NCBI GenBank assembly: GCA_947565865.1
Contig: CANOHT010000037.1
Coordinates: 1 to 25,586 of the forward strand
Length of the DNA: 25,586 nucleotides
Reading direction: 5' to 3'
Origin: an uncultured Clostridia bacterium
GTDB lineage: Bacteria; Bacillota; Clostridia; Christensenellales; Aristaeellaceae
The stretch's first letter is position 1. The number at the start of each line of letters is the position of its first letter. The notes under the pieces were generated by a model. The model did no database searches and was not told the origin of the DNA. It saw only the letters and a list, made by a program, of their open reading frames with translations. Of this stretch, positions 16,656-23,915 are shown piece by piece. A program made the translations under genes and the position numbers.

Positions 16656-16885
16656 CAAGTGTCTATGCCACTTGGTCGAGTTATGCACTCACACGCTGAT
16701 CGAACAGCTCTGCCGTTCTCCCGGCCGTTCGTTCGTGTTTTCGCCCGCCCCGTACCTTTGACACGTCGCGGGCAGCTGGCTGCCATCCAAGAATTGCAGC
16801 CCTCCATGATGAAGGAAGCAATTTATAACGAAATCGCGCAAAAACCACCGCGTAGGGGCTTCGCCCCGTTTAGCCGCCTCAAAGG
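16656..16885 (+). repeat. Dispersed hairpin-rich noncoding element, copy A
   Basis: This fills most of the 358-base gap between the ATPase gene and pgsA. It begins with a hairpin CAAGTG/CACTTG (16656-16674). The 60 bases 16666-16725 match the minus strand of 20401-20460 without gaps at roughly 70% identity. A second block (about 16835-16879), with the hairpin GGGGC-TTC-GCCCC, is nearly identical to the other copy. Between the blocks lie about 75 extra bases with an inverted repeat GGCAGC/GCTGCC. No long open frame is credible. It may be a REP- or MITE-like element, or a structured RNA. The remainder of the gap to 16990 shows nothing recognisable. Confidence 0.65.
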
Positions 16886-16990
16886 GACTCGCTGGTTTTG
16901 TTTTCAATGAAGAGTCTGCCGACAGCGAGTTAGACATACCTCTTCAGAACTTTGCTGATGGTCTGGCGAGCCCCTTCCGGACGCTTCAGA

Positions 16991-17593
16991 TCACTTCATC
17001 TCCTTGAGCATGCCGCCGTTTTTCGTAAAATATTCCACGCCGCTCCACAGGGTGATGACGATGGTCCAAAGCGTCAGCAGGCTGCTGACCAGGTAAGGGC
17101 CGGAGGAAGCGGGGCTTTCCGCCACCACAACCACCTGGGACGCCGCGTCGAACATCAGGCTGGTCACCACAGGCTGGCGCGTCACCATCAGCCAGAGGAT
17201 CAGCACAATCTGGCTGACAGTTTTGACCTTGCCCAGCTTGCCCGCGGCAATCACCCGGCCCTTGGTCGCCGCCACCATGCGCAGGCCGTCCACGCTCAGC
17301 TCCCGGGCCAGGATGACCACCACCACCCAAGCCGGCATCAGGCCGCACTGCACCAGCATGATGAAGGCGGACAGGGTCAGCAGCTTGTCCGCCACCGGGT
17401 CGATGAACTTGCCGAAGTCCGTGACGATGTGGCGGGAGCGGGCGATGTGCCCGTCCAGAAAATCGGTGAAGGCGGCCAGGGCGAACACGGCGGCGGCCAG
17501 GTAATTGCAAAGGGCGGTGTTGGGCAGCATCAGCACGACCATCAGGGGAATCATGGCCACCCGGGCCAGGGACAGTTTGTTGGGCAGGTTCAT
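16991..17593 (-). CDS. pgsA: CDP-diacylglycerol-glycerol-3-phosphate 3-phosphatidyltransferase
   Basis: Makes phosphatidylglycerol phosphate from CDP-diacylglycerol and glycerol-3-phosphate at the cytoplasmic membrane, the committed step to phosphatidylglycerol. The full CDP-alcohol phosphotransferase motif D-x2-DG-x2-AR-x8-G-x3-D-x3-D is present exactly (D44, D47, G48, A51, R52, G61, D65, D69). About five to six membrane helices are visible in 200 residues, a normal length. The ATG overlaps the rimO stop as ATGA, with GGGAGAG a few bases upstream inside rimO, so it is translationally coupled to rimO. rimO-pgsA is a common gene pair in Firmicutes, often followed by competence or recombination genes, which are missing here. 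Confidence 0.95.
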   Translation of the reverse strand: MNLPNKLSLARVAMIPLMVVLMLPNTALCNYLAAAVFALAAFTDFLDGHIARSRHIVTDFGKFIDPVADKLLTLSAFIMLVQCGLMPAWVVVVILARELSVDGLRMVAATKGRVIAAGKLGKVKTVSQIVLILWLMVTRQPVVTSLMFDAASQVVVVAESPASSGPYLVSSLLTLWTIVITLWSGVEYFTKNGGMLKEMK

Positions 17594-18912
17594 ACCATCT
17601 CTCCCATCAGGTCATAGGTATCGGCTTGGGTAATGCGGACAGGGACGAAGGCGCCGACTTCAGGGATATTCCGGGCGGTGAAGAGGATTTCTCCGTCCGT
17701 CTCGGGAGCCTCCCGCTGGCTGCGCCCCAGCACACGGCCGCTTTCGTCCTGGTCGGTGACCAGCACCTTTTCCACCGTGCCCACCCGGGCCTGGTTGCGC
17801 TTGAGGGAAATCCCCGCCTGCAGGGTCATCAGCCGGTCAAGGCGCTCCTGCTTGATCTCCTCGGGGATCTGATCGGGCATCCGGGCGGCGGGGGTATCCT
17901 CCTCGGCGGAGTAAGCAAAGGCCCCCAGCCGGTCGAATTCCGCCTCGGTCAGGAAGTCCAGAAGCTCTTCGAATTGCTCCTCCGTCTCCCCCGGGAAGCC
18001 CACGATGATGCTGGTGCGCAGCGTCAGTCCGCGCTCCCGGGCCAGGCGCAGGCAGCGGCGGATGTCCGCGGAGGTACCGCGCCGGTGCATCCGCCGAAGG
18101 ATGGTGTCGTTGATATGCTGGATGGGCAGATCGAGGTACTTGCAGATGTTGTCCCCTTCGGCGATGACATCCAGCAATCGCTCGTCCGTCTCGTCGGGAT
18201 AGCAGTACAATACGCGCAGCCAGTCCACGCCGTCGATGGCGGCTGCCTTGCGCATCAGCTCCGGCAGGGCGGTATGCTCCTGCCAGTCCGTGCCGTAGCG
18301 GGTGGTGTCCTGGGCCACCAGGATGTGCTCCCGTACGCCCTCCCCGGCCAGGGCTCGCATCTCCGCAAGGATTTCCGCCTCCCCCCGGGAGCGGTAGCGC
18401 CCCCGAATCAGGGGAATGGCGCAGAAGGTGCAGCGGTTGTCGCAGCCGTCTCCGATGCGTGTATAGGCGGTGTAGCGAGGCGTGGTCAGCACCCGGTCGT
18501 GCTCAAAGAAGTCAAACCTCTCCTGGCATAGGGATTGGCGCTTCCCCGTGGACAGCACCTGGTCGATGGCGTCGGCCAAACGCTCATACTGGTTGACGCC
18601 CATGAGCAGATCAATTTCGGGAATATCCGATAAAAGCGCCTGCTCATAGCGCTGGGCCAGGCAGCCGGTCACCGCCAGCAGCCTGCACCGGCCGGTTCTC
18701 TTATACTGGGCCATGTCCAGAATGGCCTCGATGGATTCCTCCTTGGCCGGGCCGATAAAGCCGCAGGTATTCACCATCAGCACATCCGCCTGGGCGGGAT
18801 CGCTGGTCAATTCGTAGCCCCGGGCCTTCAGAAGCCCCAGGGCCAGCTCGGAATCCACCCGGTTCTTATTGCAGCCCAGGGAGATCATGCCAATCTTGCG
18901 TACTTGATTCAT
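17590..18912 (-). CDS. rimO: Ribosomal protein S12 (aspartate-C3) methylthiotransferase RimO
   Basis: A radical-SAM enzyme that adds a methylthio group to a conserved aspartate of ribosomal protein S12. The N-terminal UPF0004 domain carries the three cysteines of the auxiliary 4Fe-4S cluster (C14, C50, C84). The radical-SAM domain has CDNRCTFC (C157, C161, C164) for the SAM-binding cluster, and a C-terminal TRAM-type domain follows. At 440 residues it is typical. SLGCNKNRVDSE and the short TRAM domain favour RimO over MiaB. The start at 18912 is chosen because AAAGGA lies about 9 bases upstream; the frame extends to 18978, but that part is Arg-rich noncoding sequence between promoter and gene. 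Confidence 0.95.
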   Translation of the reverse strand: MNQVRKIGMISLGCNKNRVDSELALGLLKARGYELTSDPAQADVLMVNTCGFIGPAKEESIEAILDMAQYKRTGRCRLLAVTGCLAQRYEQALLSDIPEIDLLMGVNQYERLADAIDQVLSTGKRQSLCQERFDFFEHDRVLTTPRYTAYTRIGDGCDNRCTFCAIPLIRGRYRSRGEAEILAEMRALAGEGVREHILVAQDTTRYGTDWQEHTALPELMRKAAAIDGVDWLRVLYCYPDETDERLLDVIAEGDNICKYLDLPIQHINDTILRRMHRRGTSADIRRCLRLARERGLTLRTSIIVGFPGETEEQFEELLDFLTEAEFDRLGAFAYSAEEDTPAARMPDQIPEEIKQERLDRLMTLQAGISLKRNQARVGTVEKVLVTDQDESGRVLGRSQREAPETDGEILFTARNIPEVGAFVPVRITQADTYDLMGEMV

Positions 18913-18986
18913 GGGTTTGCGTCCTTTCAGGCGCGGGATGCCGCCGCGCCGTCGCGCGGGCCTGTGCTTGCGCCGCATACGGTTTT

Positions 18987-19015
18987 ATTATATCATAGGC
19001 ATGGGGAATTGAAAA
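18987..19015 (-). promoter_or_regulatory. rimO-pgsA promoter
   Basis: On the minus strand a perfect TATAAT (18987-18992) is preceded after 17 bases by TTTTCA (19010-19015). The leader to the rimO ATG is about 70 bases. On the plus strand an overlapping TTGCGC-17-TATCAT could serve the divergent transglutaminase gene, but its -35 is poor. Confidence 0.6.
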
Positions 19016-19076
19016 GACAACAGATTCCGCGCCGATGACCAGCATACACGCCGAACATGAAGGGAGGATGAACTTT

Positions 19077-20150
19077 TTGCGAAAGGCGCTCGTTTTTCTG
19101 CTGTGCCTGACCATGGCATGCCTTTCGGCCACGGCGCTGGCCGCGCCCAGGACGCCCTACGCGCCCGGAACCATGCTGCGCTACCTGGCTTTGACGCCCG
19201 CCCAGCAGGCGCTTTTCGATACGCTGTACGCCGCCGCCCTCCAGGGCGCGGAGGAGGTCGCCCTCCCCGAGGGCACCGCCTACGCTGACGCCGAGACCGC
19301 CCTGAACGCGCTGCTGACGGACTGTCCCGAGCTATGCGCCCTGGACGGACGCTACAGCGTGCGCTACATGCAGGATACGCCGGAGACAGCCGTGGCAGCC
19401 ACGCTGTATTACGCGGCGCCCCTGTCCCAGCAGCAGGCGCTGCTCACGGCGGCCCAGGCGCTGGCGGCCCAAGCCCAGGGCGACAGCTATGCCCGTGAGC
19501 TGTTCCTCTACGACGCACTGTGTGCCGCCTGCGTGTATGATCCGGCCGCGCCCCACCCATCCTCCGCCTATGGCGCGCTGGCGGAGGGCCGGGCTACCTG
19601 CGAGGGCTATGCCAGGGCATTGGTGCTGCTGTGCCGGCTGGCGGGCATCCCCTGCGCCATGGTGACGGGCGAGGCCTGGGGCAGCGGCGGCACGGCCCTT
19701 CATGCCTGGTGTGTGCTGAACATTGGCGGCGAATTTGTCCTTTCCGACCCCACCTGGGACGATCAGGACGGCCTGGGCTTCGTCACCCACTGGTACTTCA
19801 ATCTGTCGGAAAGGCAGATGGGCGCGGATCACCGGGCGGACGGCGGCCTTGCCCTGCCCCGCTGCGATGAGGAAACGTTGACCTGGCACGCGAAGGAAAA
19901 CCGCCTCGTTCCGCGGGAGCAAGCCGCGGCCCAGGCGGTCATAGACGCGGCGCTGATGGATTTCGCGCTCAGCGGCCGAGCGGTGCAATTGCGCTTTGAA
20001 GCGCCGGAGGACGCGAAGGCTTTTGCGGAGAACCTCGAAGCAATCTTCACTCAGTACAACGCGCGGCATCCCGAGGCGGCGTTTTCCGGTGCGTACAGCG
20101 TCAGCTGGTCGGCGGCCCAGGGGTGCGTGGTGATTCAGCAGGGGGAATGA
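19077..20150 (+). CDS. Secreted transglutaminase-like (papain-fold) protein
   Basis: An exported protein of 357 residues with a bacterial transglutaminase-core domain. An N-terminal signal peptide (MRKALVFLLCLTMACLSATALA) with a likely cleavage near ALA-AP is followed by an alpha-rich region and the core. The catalytic triad is visible as C175 (GRATCEGYARALVLLCRLAGI), H209 (ALHAWCVLNIGGEFVLSDPTW) and D224. Such domains in gut Firmicutes act as cell-wall or peptide-modifying proteases or transferases; the substrate is unknown. The start is probably TTG 19077: AAGGGAGG (19060-19067) sits 9 bases before it and directly abuts the ATG at 19068, too close for that codon. The frame is open up to ATG 19035, which has no site. 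The gene is divergent from rimO. Confidence 0.82.
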   Translation: MRKALVFLLCLTMACLSATALAAPRTPYAPGTMLRYLALTPAQQALFDTLYAAALQGAEEVALPEGTAYADAETALNALLTDCPELCALDGRYSVRYMQDTPETAVAATLYYAAPLSQQQALLTAAQALAAQAQGDSYARELFLYDALCAACVYDPAAPHPSSAYGALAEGRATCEGYARALVLLCRLAGIPCAMVTGEAWGSGGTALHAWCVLNIGGEFVLSDPTWDDQDGLGFVTHWYFNLSERQMGADHRADGGLALPRCDEETLTWHAKENRLVPREQAAAQAVIDAALMDFALSGRAVQLRFEAPEDAKAFAENLEAIFTQYNARHPEAAFSGAYSVSWSAAQGCVVIQQGE

Positions 20151-20297
20151 TGGGAGGATGACCGCTATTTTGAAGGCTTGGAAAGTGAACGTCGTTTAAG
20201 GAATTGTGGTTCGGGAACCGGCTGTCAGGGTTGCTGCGCTCCCTGACCCGGACTGCCGAAAAAGCCCTGGGAGGTGTCGGAAGGCCCGCAGGCCTCT

Positions 20298-20469
20298 GAC
20301 TCATGCTCGAAAGCCAGCGAGGCGATAAACAGGGGCGAAGCCCCTGTGCGGTGGTTTTCGTGCGATCTCGCAAGAGATCGCTTTCTCACACATACAAACC
20401 GCCGGGACATCGGCGTAGCTGTTCAACCAGTGAGTGAGTACAACATTCAGAAAAGTGGCAGATGCCACT
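20298..20469 (-). repeat. Dispersed hairpin-rich noncoding element, copy B
   Basis: Second, shorter copy of the element at 16656-16885, in opposite orientation, inside the 380-base gap between the transglutaminase gene and the MATE gene. Its outer hairpin is AGTGGCA/TGCCACT (20454-20469), a second is GCGATCTC/GAGATCGC (20361-20382, approximate), and the conserved hairpin here is 8 bp (ACAGGGGC/GCCCCTGT around a 3-base loop). It lacks about 75 bases present in copy A. The rest of the gap (20151-20297) holds only a weak hairpin, GTCAGGG/CCCTGAC (20224-20247). Confidence 0.65.
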
Positions 20470-20511
20470 CTGTTGACGCCTTGCATTGGGGTGCCTTGTC
20501 TCCCCAGCCCC

Positions 20512-20536
20512 GTCTGAGGGCCATTGTCCCTCAGAC
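20512..20536 (-). terminator. Hairpin at the 3' end of the MATE gene
   Basis: A perfect 9-bp stem, GTCTGAGGG (20512-20520) and CCCTCAGAC (20528-20536), overlaps the stop codon of the MATE gene. It has no T-tract on the minus strand, so it may protect the mRNA end or end transcription inefficiently. Confidence 0.35.
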
Positions 20537-21877
20537 TCCCGTTTTTGCTTCGCGATGACGACTTGCAAGGTGTTTGCGGAGTCCTATGAGACCCACAATG
20601 TCCGCCGTCAGCCAGCCGATGGGGATGGACCACCAAATGGCCGGCAGCCCCCACACCGGGGCCAGCGCATAGGCCAGCAGAACACGCAGGCCCAGGGAAA
20701 TCACCGTCAGCACCACGGACATGCCCGCCTTCTCCAGCCCCCGCCAGGTGGCGTAGAGCAGGAACAGCATACCGATGCCCATGTAGCACAGGCCCTCCGT
20801 GCGCAGATAGCCCACGCCGATGTCCAGCACCTGTGTGGCGGAGGGGTCGATGAACATCATCAGCAAGGGGCGGGCAAAAACCGCCACCAGCGCCGAGACC
20901 GCGCCGCAGAATCCCAGCGACATGGCGGAGGCCGCCAGGAAGCCCCGGCGCACCCGATCCCGTTTCCCCGCGCCCAGGTTCTGGGCCACATAGGTGGCGA
21001 AGCCTCCCGCGAAGTCCTGGGCGGGGGCGTAGGCGAAAGCGTCGATCTTGACCCCGGCGGCAAAGGCGGCCATCACCGGCACACCGAAGGAATTGACCAG
21101 GGACTGGATCATCAGAATGCCGAAATTCATGACCGACTGCTGTACGCTGGTGAGGACGGACACCGAGGCGATCCGCCGCACCAGGGGCCAGCGGGGGTTC
21201 AGGTGACGCCGGGCGGGGGCCATATCGCTCATGCGGGCCAGGAAGTACCAGCCGATCCCCAGGGCCGAGCCATACTGCGCGATCACCGTCGCCCAGGCCG
21301 CGCCGGGTACGCCCAGGCCCAGCACCGGCACCATCAGCAGATCCAGCGCAATGTTCAGGAGGGCCGAGGCCATCAGGAACCACAGGGGCGTGACGGAATT
21401 GCCGGCGCTGCGCATGACGGAGGCCAGATAGTTATACAAAAATGTGGCCGGAAGCCCGGCGAAGATGACGGTCAGGTAGCTTTTCAGCGGCGGAACGGCT
21501 TCCTCCGGGATGCGCATGAGCAGCATCAGCGGCTCCGTCAGCAGATAGGAGAGGATCGTCAGCAGCACCGTCACCCCGGCAATGAGCAGCAGCGCGTTGC
21601 CCGTAGCCAGCCGCATGCTCTCCCGATCACCCTGTCCATAAAACTGGCTGGTCACCACCCCGGCCCCCAGGCACAGCCCCAGGATGATGCTGGTCAAAAG
21701 CACCATCAGCGAGAAAGCGCTGCCCACGGCGGCCAGGGCCGTTTGACCCAGAAACCGGCCCACCACCCAGGTGTCCGCCAAGTTGTACATCTGCTGGAGC
21801 AGATTCCCCGCCATCAGCGGCAGGGAAAACAGAATCAGCCCGCGAACAACGGGCCCGCGGGTCAAATCGCGTTCCAT
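20531..21877 (-). CDS. MATE-family efflux transporter
   Basis: A cytoplasmic-membrane multidrug/toxin antiporter of the MATE family, 448 residues with about twelve hydrophobic segments in two similar halves. Family marks are LILFSLPLMAGNLLQQMYNLADTWVVGRFLG near the start and the internal repeat with PLWFLMASALLNIALDLLMVP. These proteins export cationic compounds in exchange for Na+ or H+; the substrate is unknown. Start ATG 21877 has AAAGGA 8-9 bases upstream. The last codons run into a hairpin next to repeat copy B. It is divergent from ridA and has its own promoter. Confidence 0.92.
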   Translation of the reverse strand: MERDLTRGPVVRGLILFSLPLMAGNLLQQMYNLADTWVVGRFLGQTALAAVGSAFSLMVLLTSIILGLCLGAGVVTSQFYGQGDRESMRLATGNALLLIAGVTVLLTILSYLLTEPLMLLMRIPEEAVPPLKSYLTVIFAGLPATFLYNYLASVMRSAGNSVTPLWFLMASALLNIALDLLMVPVLGLGVPGAAWATVIAQYGSALGIGWYFLARMSDMAPARRHLNPRWPLVRRIASVSVLTSVQQSVMNFGILMIQSLVNSFGVPVMAAFAAGVKIDAFAYAPAQDFAGGFATYVAQNLGAGKRDRVRRGFLAASAMSLGFCGAVSALVAVFARPLLMMFIDPSATQVLDIGVGYLRTEGLCYMGIGMLFLLYATWRGLEKAGMSVVLTVISLGLRVLLAYALAPVWGLPAIWWSIPIGWLTADIVGLIGLRKHLASRHREAKTGV

Positions 21878-21895
21878 GGCGTTGTATCCTTTCTT

Positions 21896-21920
21896 CCTGG
21901 CGGAAGGCTCTCCCGCCAGG
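21896..21920 (-). other. Stem-loop in the MATE 5' leader
   Basis: A perfect 8-bp stem, CCTGGCGG (21896-21903) and CCGCCAGG (21913-21920), lies between the promoter and the ribosome binding site (about 21885-21891). It could modulate translation or mRNA stability. No terminator tract follows and no riboswitch consensus is recognised. Confidence 0.35.
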
Positions 21921-21935
21921 GCGCAGTTTGCTCAT

Positions 21936-21964
21936 AGCATAGCACAAGACGCGGGGTCTGCCAA
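21936..21964 (-). promoter_or_regulatory. MATE gene promoter
   Basis: On the minus strand TTGGCA (21959-21964) and TATGCT (21936-21941) are 17 bases apart, giving a leader of about 50 bases that includes the stem-loop at 21896-21920. Confidence 0.55.
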
Positions 21965-21990
21965 GGGGGCGGAAGCCAAAAATCAGGGCT

Positions 21991-22018
21991 GTTCACCCGC
22001 GGTATATCATGGTATAAT
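21991..22018 (+). promoter_or_regulatory. ridA promoter
   Basis: A perfect TATAAT at 22013-22018 lies about 45 bases before ridA. The -35 position (GTTCAC, 21991-21996, 16-base spacer) is only a fair match. Confidence 0.5.
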
Positions 22019-22060
22019 GGACAAAACTCATTCATTATCAGCGAAAGCGAGGTTTTTATC

Positions 22061-22441
22061 ATGCGCAAGACCCTTTCCACCCCCAACGCACCCGCCGCCA
22101 TCGGCCCCTATGCTCAGGGCGTACAGGCCGGCAATATGGTTTTTGTCAGCGGTCAGCTGCCCATTGTGCCTGCCACGGGCGCGCTCCATACCGGCCCCAT
22201 CGGGGATCAGACCCGTCAGTGCATGGAGAACATCAGCAGCATTCTGGCGGAAGCCGGCTGCACCTTGCGGGATGTGGTCAAGACCACGATTTTCCTGAAG
22301 GATCTGGGAGACTTCGCGGAGGTCAACGCCGCCTACGCCGCCTTCTTCCCGGCGGAAGCGCCCGCCCGCGCCTGTGTGCAGGTAGCCAGGCTGCCCAAGG
22401 ACGCGCAGGTGGAAATCGAGGTTATCGCGGTCAAGGAATAA
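22061..22441 (+). CDS. ridA: RidA-family enamine/imine deaminase
   Basis: Hydrolyses reactive 2-aminoacrylate and related enamine/imine products of PLP enzymes such as threonine or serine dehydratase, preventing damage to other PLP enzymes in the cytoplasm. At 126 residues it is typical for this trimeric family. Signature residues are the substrate-binding arginine R103 in PARACVQVARLP and the C-terminal motif DAQVEIEVIAV. The N-terminal AIGPYAQGVQAGNMVFVSGQ is also diagnostic. It has its own promoter and a strong terminator, so it is a single-gene unit. The ribosome binding site (GCGAGG, 9 bases upstream) is modest. Confidence 0.95.
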   Translation: MRKTLSTPNAPAAIGPYAQGVQAGNMVFVSGQLPIVPATGALHTGPIGDQTRQCMENISSILAEAGCTLRDVVKTTIFLKDLGDFAEVNAAYAAFFPAEAPARACVQVARLPKDAQVEIEVIAVKE

Positions 22442-22456
22442 GGGAAGCTCCATGGG

Positions 22457-22491
22457 AAAGCGCCCGGATGCGGAAAGCATTCGGGCGCTTT
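22457..22491. terminator. ridA terminator, probably bidirectional
   Basis: A 15-bp stem with one mismatch, AAAGCGCCCGGATGC (22457-22471) and GCATTCGGGCGCTTT (22477-22491), around a GGAAA loop. The arms end in A and T runs, so it can work for ridA (plus) and for the convergent YeiH-type gene (minus). The remainder up to 22560 shows nothing. Confidence 0.8.
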
Positions 22492-22560
22492 ATCGTGCCT
22501 GAGCTCCTCGGGCGGTGCCGGCACATATACGGCTGCCATAGAGCTTCAGGGCTGGTCGAA

Positions 22561-23595
22561 TCACCGGGGGATCATGATAAGACTGACCAGGATGATGCCG
22601 ATCCAGCAGCACGCGCCCATCAGGATGGGCTTGCCGCCGGTTTTGACCAGCTTCACCAGGTCGGTGTTCAGGCCGATGGCGGCCATGGCCAGAATAATCA
22701 AAAACTTGCTCAGGGATTTGAACAATGCAAAGCTGCTTTCCGGCACGCCCAGGGCAGTGCAGAGGGTGGTCGCCACGCTGGCGGCAATGAACCACAGAAT
22801 GAAGAAGGGGAAAATCTTCCTCAGGCTGATCTTCCGGCCGACGTCCTTCTGCCCCCGGGTGCGCAGGAAAGCCAACGCCAGGGTGATGGGAATGATGGCC
22901 AGGGTGCGGGTGAGCTTGACGGTAACGGCCTTGTCCAGGGTTGCGCTGCCCAGGCCGAACATGCTGTCCCAGGTGGCGGCGCAGGCCGTGACGGAGGATG
23001 TATCGTTCACCGCGGTGCCCGCAAACAGGCCGAAGCCGTCGCCGCTGACCATGGAGAAGCCCAGAGCCTGGCCCAGGTAAGGAAAGATAATGGCAGCCAG
23101 CACATTGAACAGGAATATGACGCTAATGGCCTGGGCCACCGCTTCGTCGTCCGCGTCAATGACCGAGGCCGTGGCCGCGATGGCGCTGCCGCCGCAAATG
23201 CTGCTGCCCACGCCCACCAGGGTACTGATGACGCCGGGAACCTTCAAAACCCTGTGCAGCGCGTAGGCAATGACGAGGCTGACGCTGATGGTACAAAGGA
23301 TGATGGGCAGGCTCTGCGCGCCTGTTTGAAGCACCACGGAGAGATTCAGCCCGAAGCCCAGCAGCACCACCGCCCATTGGAGCACCTTTTTGCCGGTGAA
23401 GCGAATACCGGGAGCGCAGACGCCGTGGTCCTTCCAGACCAAAGAGATCAGCATCCCCGCCACAATGGCGATGACCGGGCCGCCTATGACGGGAAACAGC
23501 CGCCCCAGAAAATGACTGGGCACAGCAATGAGCAGGCACACCAGGATGCCCTGCCGGCCGGTCCGCAAATCCTTAAAAATGGTCTTCATTGGCAT
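22561..23595 (-). CDS. YeiH/UPF0324-family putative sulfate/sulfur-compound exporter
   Basis: An integral membrane protein of 344 residues with about ten hydrophobic segments, matching the YeiH (UPF0324) family. The motifs GVGSSICGGSAIAATASVI and FGLFAGTAVNDTSSVTA are diagnostic. Related proteins are annotated as sulfate or sulfonate exporters from genomic context, with little direct proof. The start at 23595 has AAAGGAG 5 bases upstream; ATG 23589, two codons later, is an alternative with 11-base spacing. It is preceded by a long leader holding a terminator-type hairpin (23684-23714). Confidence 0.88.
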   Translation of the reverse strand: MPMKTIFKDLRTGRQGILVCLLIAVPSHFLGRLFPVIGGPVIAIVAGMLISLVWKDHGVCAPGIRFTGKKVLQWAVVLLGFGLNLSVVLQTGAQSLPIILCTISVSLVIAYALHRVLKVPGVISTLVGVGSSICGGSAIAATASVIDADDEAVAQAISVIFLFNVLAAIIFPYLGQALGFSMVSGDGFGLFAGTAVNDTSSVTACAATWDSMFGLGSATLDKAVTVKLTRTLAIIPITLALAFLRTRGQKDVGRKISLRKIFPFFILWFIAASVATTLCTALGVPESSFALFKSLSKFLIILAMAAIGLNTDLVKLVKTGGKPILMGACCWIGIILVSLIMIPR

Positions 23596-23683
23596 ATGAA
23601 CTCCTTTCAAGCGCGGTAAAAATCACCGCAACAAATGCATCAAGGAACATTCGCCGTCCGCCTGAACTTTCCTGCCGAAAGCG

Positions 23684-23714
23684 AAAAAAGAGGCTCCCCG
23701 AATCGGGAAGCCTC
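23684..23714 (-). terminator. Intrinsic terminator or attenuator upstream of the YeiH-type gene
   Basis: On the minus strand, an 11-bp hairpin (arms 23704-23714 and 23690-23700, one G-U pair in the RNA) is followed by six U residues (23684-23689), a textbook terminator. It may end the cotJ transcript coming from the right, or act as an attenuator in the leader of the YeiH-type gene, whose start is 89 bases downstream. I recognise no riboswitch or T-box consensus next to it. Confidence 0.7.
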
Positions 23715-23840
23715 GGTCAGTTGATAAAGACCTGCAAGGCGTTAAAGGAAACACGATCCCACTGAACTTAAAATGACATCCGGCAGGGCCAGGCGCCATG
23801 AAGCCCGCTAAGCCGCCTCCCTTCACGCCCGCACGACCGG

Positions 23841-23857
23841 AAAAGCCGATGGCTTTT
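23841..23857 (-). terminator. Short hairpin after cotJC
   Basis: A perfect 7-bp stem AAAAGCC/GGCTTTT around a 3-base loop, about 60 bases after the cotJC stop on the minus strand. It ends in four U residues. It is weaker than the hairpin at 23684-23714. The rest of the 320-base gap 23596-23915 shows no credible gene. Confidence 0.4.
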
Positions 23858-23915
23858 GCTCATTTCAAGTGTACGCGCGCTTGAGAAGCGGCAAAGCCTC
23901 TTTCCCGACGCCTGT

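Noticed and set aside
16689..16937. An 82-codon minus-strand open frame in repeat copy A, sharing RGEAPxRWF with a frame in copy B
   Set aside because: The similarity follows the conserved DNA hairpin and does not extend along the peptides. Neither frame has a proper start site.
20486..21937. A 483-codon plus-strand open frame rich in His, Gln and Gly
   Set aside because: It is the complement of the MATE gene. It has low-complexity composition and no ribosome binding site.
23720..23870. Possible SAM, T-box or other riboswitch in the YeiH-type leader
   Set aside because: Isolated fragments resemble S-box words but are out of order. The T-box AGGGTGG-type consensus is absent.
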